Assembly: GCF_009389715.1 (NCBI RefSeq)
Contig: NC_052401.1
Coordinates: 5,064,071-5,128,070 of the forward strand
Direction: 5' to 3'
From: Phoenix dactylifera
Taxonomy: Eukaryota > Streptophyta > Magnoliopsida > Arecales > Arecaceae
DNA length: 64,000 nt
This document shows positions 39,201 through 48,306 of the stretch, one piece after another. The notes beneath the pieces were generated by a model. It worked only from the letters and a program-made list of their open reading frames with translations, did no database searches and was not told the origin of the DNA. Numbering within the stretch: position 1 is the first letter of the stretch; the number at the start of each line of letters is the position of its first letter. A program made the translations under genes and the position numbers.

Positions 39201-39728
39201 TTGATTAAACACAAACCACAAGTAGACCCACGAAATGGAGGGAAACCTCATAACATACCCTTCAGTAAAGTTCTTTCATGAGATGCAGAATACCCACTCT
39301 GAACGCTGTTCAGGATGGTACCAGCCAACCGACTCTGCACGAGAAAACAAAGTCACAACAAAATCACGAAAAAGAGAACAATAATCAAAAGCATTAAATC
39401 AAAAGGCACCAAGTGTTTCTCATAACAATTCCACCAGAACAGATGTCAACCAAACATGACAAACCTGGCCACTACTATCCTTTATGAAAGTAGGCTCTGT
39501 AGCGTACAAATCCTGATCAAGGATCTTTCCACAATAACCGCAGATTCTAATGGAAGCATCACCACAAAGAGTCCAAGCATCAAAAACAGCAATTTTATTG
39601 TTTGGCACAAATTGCGAAGTCACTGAAATAGTAAAACAAGAGAAAAGAGAAAGAACCACTCACATGTATCCCTTGTCGGGATCTCTGATGACAGGGGTGT
39701 CATCCCCGCAGTGACTACATCGAACCAT
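16376..39728 (-). CDS. BRF1: BRF1, TFIIIB subunit of RNA polymerase III (19 coding exons)
   Basis: Exons, 5' to 3': 39728-39664, 39546-39465, 39334-39259, 38198-38113, 38018-37942, 33993-33937, 33800-33688, 31735-31656, 31540-31454, 26289-26209, 24000-23857, 23774-23619, 22247-22160, 22039-21927, 21710-21630, 21546-21409, 17403-17314, 17128-17081, 16600-16376. All are GT..AG, in phase, 628 aa. BRF1 recruits Pol III to tRNA and 5S promoters in the nucleus with TBP and BDP1. Visible: zinc ribbon C4, C7, C24, C27; two cyclin-fold TFIIB repeats (about 85-270) with [26 protein letters not shown] and [16 protein letters not shown]; the [16 protein letters not shown] block (about 320); the BRF homology II block [20 protein letters not shown] (about 428-460) that holds TBP; and an acidic Asp/Tyr tail. 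Length is normal for plant BRF1. Introns 5, 9 and 16 are about 4-5 kb and full of repeats. Confidence 0.95.
17940..18140. repeat. Repeat with two GGCATAGTACATGCCA motifs
   Basis: The near-palindrome GGCATAGTACATGCCA occurs at about 17970 and again near 18105, each next to GCTGGTGG or CCAACTAGC-type arms. It resembles the GTACC islands in style (short palindromic words around GTAC) but is a distinct sequence. Confidence 0.45.
20617..20785. repeat. GTACC-rich dispersed repeat in BRF1 intron 16
   Basis: The segment has many GTACC, GGTAC, CGGTAC and GTACGG words within 170 bp. It is a diverged relative of the islands at 8938, 13621, 27650, 28690 and 36425. Confidence 0.55.
22248..23618 (-). other. 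BRF1 intron 12, nothing recognised
   Basis: AT-rich intron sequence without recognised genes or element boundaries. Confidence 0.5.
24001..26208 (-). other. BRF1 intron 10, nothing recognised
   Basis: About 2.2 kb of AT-rich intron. I see no repeat ends, RNA gene or conserved frame. Confidence 0.5.
26926..27085. repeat. GGGAC/GTCCC-rich palindromic repeat
   Basis: GTCCC and GGGAC words alternate on both strands (for example CGTTTGGGACAGGGATGTCCC and CACTCGGGATGGTACCCC). The block is sharply GC-richer than its flanks, so it is an inserted repeat. The word organisation parallels the GTACC islands and the CCCGAATCGGGCGGTTCGGG part of 30950-30985. Confidence 0.5.
27650..27910. repeat. GTACC-rich dispersed repeat in BRF1 intron 9
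   Basis: A cluster of TGTACCA, GGTACTG, CGTACTG and GGTATGG words with one internal CGCAGGGGTCAAACTAG stretch. It belongs to the same loose family as the other GTACC islands. Confidence 0.5.
28690..28910. repeat. Dense GTACCGGTAC palindrome cluster
   Basis: About 210 bp contains more than a dozen CGGTAC/GTACCG words, including GGTACGTACCGG and CCGGTACCGGTAC. It is the best-preserved GTACC island and could form multiple hairpins. Confidence 0.7.
30485..30990. repeat. GC-rich long inverted repeat (hairpin) in BRF1 intron 9
   Basis: A left arm at about 30600-30728 (GA-rich, then GGTCGGGGCCGGCGGAGGCC and GGAGCCTCC) is the reverse complement, with few mismatches, of a right arm at about 30758-30905. 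A 30-bp loop lies between. It is flanked by GGGCCGGGCCCG repeats on the left (30525-30590) and a CCCGAATCGGG element on the right. Open frames on both strands here (up to 215 codons) arise from the purine-rich composition and the hairpin symmetry. They show no domain, so I do not call genes. Confidence 0.8.
31736..33687 (-). other. BRF1 intron 7, nothing recognised
   Basis: Almost 2 kb of AT-rich intron sequence. I see no element boundaries or genes. Confidence 0.5.
34476..34610 (+). mobile_element. 3' half of an Au-like SINE
   Basis: The order ATGCAGGTAAGGTTGTGTAC, CTCCCCAGATCTTGCAG, GGAAGCCTCGTGCAC and a T-run matches the conserved body of plant Au SINEs (GTAAGGCTGCGTACA, CCCCAGACCCCGC, GGGAGCCTCGTGCAC). 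It is followed by a GCCGACCCCAACTAAGTTTGGGATTAAG segment, another common plant retroposon 3' sequence. The tRNA-derived head (A and B boxes) is not recognisable. It lies antisense to BRF1 in intron 5. Confidence 0.6.
36134..36211. repeat. (TA)n microsatellite, about 39 units
   Basis: An uninterrupted TA dinucleotide run of 78 bp in BRF1 intron 5. It should be length-polymorphic and is a possible marker. Confidence 0.95.
36420..36690. repeat. GTACC-rich dispersed repeat in BRF1 intron 5
   Basis: Repeated CGGTATCGGTACAGTACC, GGTATGTACCG and ATGGTACTG words over 270 bp. It is diverged relative to the island at 28690. Confidence 0.5.
37152..37442. mobile_element. Tourist-like (PIF/Harbinger) MITE with TTA target duplication
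   Basis: The 18-bp terminal inverted repeats GGGCCTGTTTGGATAATC and GATTATCCAAACAGGCCC are perfect. They are flanked on both sides by TTA (37149-37151 and 37443-37445), the PIF/Harbinger duplication. Length is 291 bp, with no coding capacity. It lies in BRF1 intron 5. Confidence 0.9.
38199..39258 (-). other. BRF1 intron 3, nothing recognised
   Basis: About 1 kb of AT-rich intron with no identified elements. Confidence 0.5.
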
Positions 39729-39760
39729 CACAATGACTGTCAGCAACCCTTTCAATCTAC

Positions 39761-39886
39761 CTGCAGATGACCCCAAAATCAGATTTTGATATCAAATACA
39801 CTTTTAGACCGATCCAGAGAGCTAATGCAGCCCTTAAACCCTAGAGAATTGAAACCCTAGAAGACAGGTCAGGGGAGAGGGAGTAC
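39761..39886 (-). other. Probable 5' UTR intron of BRF1
   Basis: On the minus strand a donor (CAAAG|GTACTC, exon end 39887) and an acceptor (CATCTGCAG, exon start 39760) frame a 126-bp intron upstream of the ATG at 39728. The leader upstream is rich in CT repeats (39930-39952 and 40049-40090 on the plus strand read as GA), a common feature of plant 5' UTRs. Confidence 0.45.
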
Positions 39887-40095
39887 CTTTGAGGTCTTTG
39901 GAGCTACGAGAAGGCACGAATCAAGGGGGGAGAGAGAGAGAGAGAGAGAGAGGAGTCGGCAGATAATAGGAAGAATCCTATATGATGCAGGAAAAGGGGA
40001 TATATGGGGGGGAGAGGAAGGGTCCTCGTGGCCTCGTGGGTTTAAGCTGGAAGGAGAGAGAGAGACGGAGAGAGAGAGAGAGAGAGGGAGGGAGT

Positions 40096-40104
40096 CTTAT
40101 ATAG
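40096..40104 (-). promoter_or_regulatory. TATA box of BRF1
   Basis: The minus strand reads CTATATAAG followed about 10-45 bases downstream by a CT-rich leader. Together with the 5' UTR intron this places transcription start near 40065. Confidence 0.5.
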
Positions 40105-40149
40105 ATTGGGTTGTGTATGGATCATGGTGGTGTTGACTTGCGCCGTTGG

Positions 40150-40482
40150 TAGGGCTGCAAATCGGTCCATGTAAGACCCGGCCCAACCTAAATTTGGGCC
40201 CGTTCTATTTTTCAAGTTGGGTCGGATCCGGATGAACCCGATCCGGCCCATTTTTTTTGGACCTCGAAAGTTAGAAAGTGGCAGCATCATTTGGGCTTAC
40301 TTTTTGGGTCGGGTCTGCGTTATACATGAATTCGATCCGACCCGAATGATCCATCGGGTCAATTTGTAAGCATAGACCTGATCCGATTTTCAACCGGATC
40401 AGATCTGGATCCAAAATTAGAATTCGAACAAAAAATTGGATCAGATCGGAATCACTTAGGACCCGACCCATTTGCGGCCTTA
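40150..40482. mobile_element. hAT-like MITE in the BRF1 promoter
   Basis: Terminal inverted repeats TAGGGCTGCAAATCGGTC and (reverse complement of the right end) TAAGGCCGCAAATGGGTC match at 15 of 18 bases. They are flanked by imperfect 8-bp duplications, gccgttgg (40142-40149) and accattgg (40483-40490). Inside are many GGGTCGG and GGATCCGG words. The 8-bp duplication and TAGGG start suit hAT elements. It lies about 45 bp upstream of the BRF1 TATA box. Confidence 0.65.
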
Positions 40483-40490
40483 ACCATTGG

Positions 40491-41337
40491 ATTAGATGGA
40501 TATGGAGACTAATGGTGTAGCTGGGGTTGCATGTAGCTGGAGTCATTTGCAATATGGTGGCAACATTTCTCTCACCAATCTTTAGTGAGGCTATGATTTC
40601 AAATCTTCTAAGATAAGATAGTGAAGCAATATTTTTAAAACTGGATACGACAACAAACCGGCAATCTGTCTGGTTCCGAGCCAGCCGGTCCATATGGTGA
40701 TGTCAGTAAGACATCATTATGACATCATAATCATATTTTACTCTTTAAAAAAATCTAAAAGAGGAAAAATAAGAAAAAAATCCCAAAAATTAGAAAAAGT
40801 TAGCAAATATAAAATACAATTTTTTAGCCTACTTTTTAATACATGTACACCAAATTCATACAATCACGTACATTGTTAGAAAACCCTAATGGAGGCATTC
40901 ACCTCAACATGCCTAAACCTATGTGAGGAAGAAACAGAGGAAGGAATTCACAGTATCCAAAAATACTAACAAAATAGTAAGTATTCCCACTACTTATGAG
41001 TTCCCAGATCATTGTTCAGTCCCAATATAATTCTCCAGATCAGAAAACAAAACAAGCTTCAAAATTCAAGGCAAGGCATGGTCCACACACAAAATAAGCA
41101 GGAGATCTGATTTCTAATAGCAAGGGGTTTCCGCATCAAACTACCTCCTACAAATTACTCATGCATACTTTCTCGTGCTGCAATGCTTTGGATTATCACC
41201 ATGGGCCGAAACCCTTCAGCATATCATGTTACGATTGCCATGTTAAGCAAATCAGTTTTGATGCAGGAGGAAAGCGTGGGAAGGATTCACAAACGCTGCT
41301 GAATCTGCAACAGAATTCAGAACAAAGAAGCACTGCC
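40491..41337. other. Intergenic DNA upstream of BRF1, nothing recognised
   Basis: No gene or element ends were found. A short open frame at 41161-41342 is interrupted by the solo LTR and shows no recognisable domain. Confidence 0.4.
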
Positions 41338-41342
41338 AATCC

Positions 41343-44300
41343 TGTAATGTCCGGGCCCAATACAGACCGGGCCCAATACTGTAGGGCCCAGTTGAATAGT
41401 ATTGGGCCAGGGAGGGGTTAGCTGGCCCAAGATGGCCATAATCTCCCGCCTGAGGGCTGAAAAGACAAGACCACCAGATGGCCAACGGAGAAACCTCCAC
41501 CGGCATGCAAAACAGGAGCCTGCCACCTCCTCCCCCTCGGCAAATGAGCTGTGAGCTGGCCTGAGGAGGAGGGGCAGCTGGTGGCTTCCGGAGCAGTGAG
41601 GAAGGAGAGAACGCCACCTCTCCTTTGGGGTCAAGTCATAAGCCCTGTATTTAAAACCCCTAAGATTTGCTAACCCCGAATTGAATGTACCCTCCCTAAA
41701 CCTCTAACCCTCTGGATCTACTGCACCAGAGAGCCAAGCCTTGGAGCTGGAGGCGGAAGGGACCCTGCAGCCCTAGGAGAGGAAGGAGGGAGTTGCCGAG
41801 AAGGAGATACTGCCCAACTCCAGTCAACCGAATCAAGGTAAGGCTCTGTAAGTAGGTCTCTAGGCAAGGACAGAATGGAGGTACCCCTCTGTGGGGTATT
41901 CTCCCCTCTGTTTCACTGATGAAACAGAGGGGAGGAGACTGGCACAGAGAAGAGGAGACCGGCACGGGAGAGAAAAAAAAACAGGAGGAGGGCCGTGGGC
42001 CGGACCCACGGGCTGCGGGCCGGACCAACAGGCCGCGGGCCGGCCTGAGAACGGCCCGAACCCGAGCCCAATGTCACCCGGGCCGAGCCCACCCGGACTC
42101 GGCCTGCGGATGACCGGCCCCGGCCGGGGCCGCCCTCGGGCAGAGGGGCAGCCAAGGGGCCGCCGGGTCTGGCCGTACCGGCGACAGACGCGGCCCCGAG
42201 GCCGCCAGCCTCAGCCGAGCCCCCGCCTCTCCGTCGGCGAAGAGGTGGCAGCACGGCACACACACACACACAAAAAAAAAAAGAGAGAACTTACCTCGGA
42301 CCACGGCCTTACCTCGCCGTGGTCGGAGCCGGTGAAGACCCCCGGAGGAGGTCTGGCCTCGACCTCGCCTCCCGGCCCTCCCCCTCTTCTCCGGCATCAC
42401 TTCGGAGAAGGGAAGAAGGGGTCGGCCTCCCGCCGTCGTTGCCCGAGGGAGGAGAACCCTTTCGGCCGATGGATCGGGGGGCGCAGCATCTCCCCGGTCG
42501 ACTGCGAAGGAGGGAAGGCGGCCGGGAAGGGGCTTCGGTCGGAACAGGAGGGAACCGGAGGCGGAGGAGGCCGGGAAGGGCCTCGGCGGAAAGCGGGGGA
42601 GACGAAGAGACCGGAGGAAGGGGAAGATGGAGAGACACGGGCGAAGAAGGGGGCCGAAGTCTCTGGAAGCCCCCAGAAGAAGAAGAAAGAAAGAAAGAAA
42701 GAAAAAAAAAAAGGGGAGAAGGCCCTTAACGGGCTGCCTAGCGGGTCGGATCCAAGTTCGGATCCGAAACCCGTTAGGCCCAAAAAATGCAAATAGGTTT
42801 GGGTGAGCCCAATGATCCAAGCCCAATCGAATTAAACGGGTCGACTAAGCCTGATTGATGTTGGGTCTGAACCCGACCAAGCCTGAATGAAACCAAAGTA
42901 AGCAATTGGGCTAAATGTGAACCCAATTAAACTCAATTCAGCTGGGTCTGAACCATGTTCATAACAGGTTGACCCCAGCAGGCCCAATTAGCCCTAAAAC
43001 AGGCCCAGACCAGGCCCAATTAAATTGGCAGAAGGCCAAATTGGCTAGGAAAAAGTGGACTTAACCACAAATCAGGCCCAACCTTTCCCTTAGAGGCCCA
43101 ATCAGGCCTGGTAGACTCAAATTTACTTAAATTGAGCTAAAATTTAGGATAAATAGAGGATAATGCAGGTCTTATATGGTTCTAGGAATTAAAGACCCGC
43201 CGTCTGGACTCAAGAATTGACAACAACTTATTGTAAGTAATCTGTCTTAATCTTATCGTAGATCTTGTATTACATTTTATAAGATGAACCAGTGTTTTTC
43301 ATACAATTTGAATTGTATATATGATTTGTGAAGAAAGTAAGTAACATGTTCTAATCCTGTTTTGGATCATGTCATGTTATTAATGTTTCCTCAGCATTTT
43401 TTTTAAGTATATATGTTTCATGCTTGATATGTTACAATGCACAAGTAACTTGCATGATCTCAGAAGCTATGGCTATGTATGCAACATGATGATACTGATA
43501 TTTTAATTATGCATGTAAGTTTATAAAGTCTTAGCTAGCCTAGAGGCACTATAATGGGCTCAAAGATGCTACTGAGAATGACTGAGCCGCCGGTGGCTGA
43601 ATAGTAACTGAGCTTGCCCCGCTAGTGGCTGAATAGTAACTGAGCTGCCCCGCCAGTGGCTGAATAGTAACTGAGCTGCCCCGCCAGTGGCTGAATAGTA
43701 ATTGGGCCTGCCCCGCCAGTGGCTGAATAGTAACTGAGCTTGCCCCGCCAGTGGCTGAATAGTAACTGAGCCTGCCCCGCCAGTGGCTGAATGTAACTGA
43801 GCTGGCCCCGCCAGTGGTCGAGTCTGACTTCGCAGTAGCATCCGAGAGAAAAAGGACCACGGCATGCCGGGGGCACGGTTTCATATGCATATATTATGAA
43901 AATTTTGTGATTTGCACTACTACCTTGTTTAAATTGCATGCATATTATGCCATGATGATTATTAGATAAACATGCATGTCAGCTTCTCAAACCCTGATTT
44001 ACATGTTTAGCCTACTGGTTGATCCGGTAGGATTATGCAGGATTACTTACTGAGCCGTATAGCTCACATCTGTTTATGCTTCGTTTTCTTTCAGATCCTC
44101 ATCAGTGATCGCCACCAGATATGTTTTTATTTTGTTACAGAGCTTCGTATTTTTGGAGAAGCTTATATACTTTTGTACATTTGAATAGCATAGAAGTTCT
44201 GTATTTTTGGTTTCAAACTTGAAGGTTGTACTGCAAAACTTTTAATATATATATATATAAGTTTGAATCCTTTTGGCTACCTGTTACCCCTGTATGAGGC

Positions 44301-44369
44301 TGCGTGCTACTGGGGGCGATAGTCGGCAATAGCACGGCCGTGTCACGGATCCGGGTCCGGGGCGTGACA
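41343..44369 (+). mobile_element. Solo LTR, 3,027 bp, with AATCC target duplication
   Basis: The element starts TGTAATGTCC and ends GGGGCGTGACA (TG..CA) and is flanked by identical AATCC (41338-41342 and 44370-44374), the 5-bp duplication of LTR-retrotransposon insertion. No second LTR, primer-binding site or polyprotein is present, so it is a recombination product. A long LTR above 3 kb, GC-rich in its first half, suggests a Ty3/gypsy element of the Tekay/Del type; that class assignment is inference. Long open frames inside (for example 41891-42796 and the opposite strand) are compositional and have no domain. Confidence 0.9.
43580..43818. repeat. Minisatellite in the solo LTR, unit about 32 bp
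   Basis: Seven to eight tandem copies of GCCCCGCCAGTGGCTGAATAGTAACTGAGCT-like units, varying by one or two inserted bases. All frames stay partly open because the unit lacks stops in two phases. There are no spacers, so it is not CRISPR. Confidence 0.9.
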
Positions 44370-44374
44370 AATCC

Positions 44375-45816
44375 CAAATAAAAAACTCTGTTTTCTGAAC
44401 AACAAACAGAGCACGAAACAGGGGATACGCTGAAACTCTCCAGCGTTCTTTTTCCTTCAATCTTTGACGGCTGAAAAACTAGAACAAAACAGAAGCAGAA
44501 GACACGTCCTTATTGCGATTCCTTATATAGGATCGCACACACCTTAACCCTTAATAATGGGACCCAAACATAAACCAACCCTGAACCAACAAGGACTTCT
44601 AATCCCGACTAAATTCAGAAACATAACATAAGAAAGACTCTTGACTTGACTAAACCAGAATTCAGAAGCAGACGGAAATTGATTCAACTCTCTTGAGCGT
44701 AGGATTGATCCAAGCAACCCACGGAAGAAGAAGACTCAAGTCTTCATAGCTGCAGCATCCACGAACGGCACCACTGTTCCACGGCCCTGTTCCATGGAAG
44801 AAACCTGTCCTGTATCAAGTTTTCCTTCGTTCTGACTTGGGGGAAAAAACCTTGCTCATGTGGTTAAAAATCCAAATTATACTTCAGATTTTACTGATCA
44901 CCACAAGTTCTCCTTATGTCTTGCTTTTAGTCTGATAATGGATAGGTCAGACTTTCACTTGCCATGATGCTTATGCAATCACTTGCATGGAGCATCTTCA
45001 CATGTTTGGTTTAAATTAGTCCTATAGTGCAGACCGCTAGTAACACTAATCTCTTTAATATTCGAACTCTTTCTACACCAGCTTACACGCAAAAGTAGCT
45101 GCTTGTGTATGCTCTCTGGTCCATTTGGAAATGAGGAGGTCTTCCAACGTAAACAGCTTTTTGTTCTTCTCCAGGCTAGAAAAAGCAATCCAGCACTACG
45201 ACGAGTTCTATCAGGTCATTGATAACTGTTCGACTAAATTTTGCTGTTCAAACTTGGAACTCAACTCAAGATGGAGATCCAAAACCTAATATTGCTGATT
45301 CTTTGTCCTCACAAAAGCATTAAAAACAGAATTCCGGAGCTGCAAAGTTTGCCTAAATTTTCATCCTTTGGCAGACAAGATTCCGATTTGCTACTTCTAG
45401 AGAATATATATATAGGGGGATTGATAACCTACTCTCTGTTATGGTAGATTATCAATCTACCCATTTTTCATTGGACAAAAAATACCATTACTTTTTATAA
45501 CTCTTAAGGGTATTTTATGTTTTTTTACAATCCCACATTAACTTACCCTTTCAACCTCCCAATTAATACTCTCTCCCTTATATAACTATATATATATATA
45601 AACATACATACAAACATACATAATACATACTACATATATGAATGCTTTTTTTTCTTTTTCTTTTGAGGGTAAAGTAGAAAAGCTTTGTAGTAAAATAAAA
45701 ATATCGCAGAACTTACTCCAAAATCAAAGCTTTACTTTCACAAGATACTTCATTGGACTCATACTCTTAAGATCCAAGACCACTACTAATCTCGGACGGA
45801 TTCCAAGGGACACTAA
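44375..45816. other. Intergenic, nothing recognised
   Basis: This is sequence between the solo LTR and a MITE. A short hairpin (ATTGATAACCTAC...GTAGATTATCAAT) lies at 45420-45458. No gene was identified. Confidence 0.4.
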
Positions 45817-46696
45817 TCCTGTTTGGGGGAGCTATTGACAGTAAAGCTTTTAGTAGAGCTTTCTGAATAGAACTTTTATAAAAAAATGTTTACTGTTTGG
45901 TAACTACATTTCTAAAGTGCTGTGGCACTTTAACATGTGTTTGGTAAACAAACTAAGAAAGTACTTTTGTATGACAAAATTATCATAAAGGACATTGCAT
46001 AGTATTATACAACAGAGCATAATAAAATATAACATATATTAATACATAAATTATAATATAGCATAATATTACTGTAATGTAATATAATATTATTATAATA
46101 TAGTAATATAACATTGTCTACCATAGTATAATAATTTAATATAATATTAAAATATTTAACGTAACATATCAATGTATTATGATATAATGTAATATAATAT
46201 TATATTTATAGTATAATACAATAATAAAGATACAAAATATTATAATTATTAGCGTACATTAATTTTCCATAATATAACATAATATTAAATTATTTAACAT
46301 AATATGTATTATGATATAATGTAATATAATATTATATTTATAGTATAATATAATAATAGGAAACAAGAATACCTTTTTTTGCACAGAAGGGAGTCTGATC
46401 TACGGCTAAGGTTCTTTGTTAGGGCTCTAACAGATTTGTAAGTTTATGAAGGGATAAAGTATATAATTATTATATTTTATTTATTTTGGTCAAAAAAATA
46501 GTTTTTCGACAAAGCTCAAAACAGCTTTTTCGGAAAGCTCCAAAATGGAGCTTCTCCCAAAAAACTATTTTTAGCTTTCTAAAAAAGCTAAAACAGCTTT
46601 TCGAAATTTTTACCAAACACCATTTTTCATCTAAAAGTACTTTTGGCATACCAGCAAGTACTTTTTGGTCCTCCAAAAGCTCCCCCAAACGGGGCC
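45817..46696. mobile_element. PIF/Harbinger-like MITE, 880 bp, TAA duplication
   Basis: The right end, read inward, is GGCCCCGTTTGGGGGAGCTT; the left end is TCCTGTTTGGGGGAGCT (first bases eroded). TAA flanks both ends (45814-45816 and 46697-46699). The AT-rich middle (AATATAATATTAT repeats) and the outer parts match the element at 61630-62729 in reverse orientation. Confidence 0.8.
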
Positions 46697-46699
46697 TAA

Positions 46700-48306
46700 A
46701 GCTTTTGCAGTTGACGCCCCACGTCAACAATGCTCACCTTCCTGTTAGAGGCAAATAGCACAACATGACTCACAAAGGTTCTAACCTAACTACTACTTTA
46801 TCCATGAATCCATGCCATTCCAACTCAATACAAAGTCACTTCTAGAATAACACTAGAATAATTAACAAACTAGGAATATACTCCTAGGATAACTAGGATA
46901 AACAAATGATATGTCAACACTCTCTCTTATTACAAAGTTTGCAGTAAATAATTTGAATACGCCATACAATGTCCTTCACAAAATAGACAATACCTTACCC
47001 TTGACTAGCCCATGCCCTCCTGTGTCTATGCCGAAGACTTTGACGCACTCTCAATATGGCTTCCATCATCACCATGCTAAGATTCCATCAAATATCCAAT
47101 AGGGACCAGCAAATAGCCAACGGCCAAATTCTCCAATCCTTACATGATGCACAGTACTAGCATCAAATAACCTATACGAACACTCTTATAGATGTATGCA
47201 AACATGAATCTGCATTTGGCCATTTCCCATAAACATCCACAGCTTGAACCCAGTATAATTCATGCACACTTCTATGATCTCATGTTTGTGTCCTGCATGC
47301 GGCAATCTATCGCACTCATGCTTTGATATTTGCATACGTTCACTCGGACATGCATGCATGCATCTCTAGCGCAATTGCATCCATGTGGCTCAATCCACGT
47401 TGTGCTAAAACTTTATGCACCTGCATACAATTTGCTCCCTCTAAGAAATCCAAGACCCTCTCATGTATAAAGCCTGAGGGATGGATTCTGGAATGAGGAA
47501 GGATATTTGGATTAGTAAGTGGGAGGGTGGAGGTTTCTATAGGTAAGAAGAATCGGTAGGCAAGAAGGATCGATGAGATCTAATACCATATCAAGATCCT
47601 ATCCCTAATAAGAAATCGATTCCCATATTTTACTTTTATCCAATACTGAGACTATTGTGTGCTCATGCATAGAATTATCTAAATATTTGATCTCTATAAT
47701 AGCTTCAAACTTAATTGGTTCCTTGACCCAACAGATCATTAGAGTATTGCAACAAATATCTATTTTTTGCATAATTTTTGTATAATCCTCTCCCTTATAA
47801 TTTGGTTCTTTAGGACTTGATACAGTATCCACCTGATTAGACTCTTCTTACACCATATTTTTTTATAAATTTGGTTGATCCTTAAATTGATCAACTTTAC
47901 CGTGCTTTGAGAACTCAATCCAGTCATTAATTGATGAAGCTCTCTTTGCTAAAACACTAAAAAGGCTGTCGCACTTGTTAACACCTCACCCTTCCATTTC
48001 TTTTGCCAATCCAACCATTTGCTGGTGCAGGAGAAAACATTACCCACCTTCCATCCAAAGCGACATTGCTGCTTCTAAATATCAATCTTATTCCGCATAA
48101 ACATATATAAGATTAAGATGGCCCAACAGCATCAACCAGTATTCCAGCCATTACTCCATGAACAATAGAAGTTTGCAAGAATGTCATCTCAAAAAACCAA
48201 TCCGAACCAATCATATCAGCAAACAATTTACAAACATTTAAGCAATCAACAAGTCCATAGCTCCCAACCCAGAATCCATAACAGCAAGCAGTAATAAAAA
48301 TTTGTT
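46700..48306. other. Intergenic downstream of the lipoxygenase, nothing recognised
   Basis: AT-rich, with no recognised gene. A minus-strand open frame at 47832-47605 has no known domain. The sequence just upstream of 48307 should hold the lipoxygenase 3' UTR. Confidence 0.4.

Noticed and set aside
41891..42826. 301-codon plus-strand frame and 250-codon minus-strand frame
   Set aside because: They lie inside a solo LTR. The sequence is GC/GA-rich and the products are low-complexity and lack any conserved domain.
43549..43939. Three repetitive open frames on the minus strand
   Set aside because: They are translations of the 32-bp minisatellite and appear in all phases.
47605..47832. 75-codon minus-strand frame as a coding gene
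   Set aside because: No recognisable domain, start context or splice partners.
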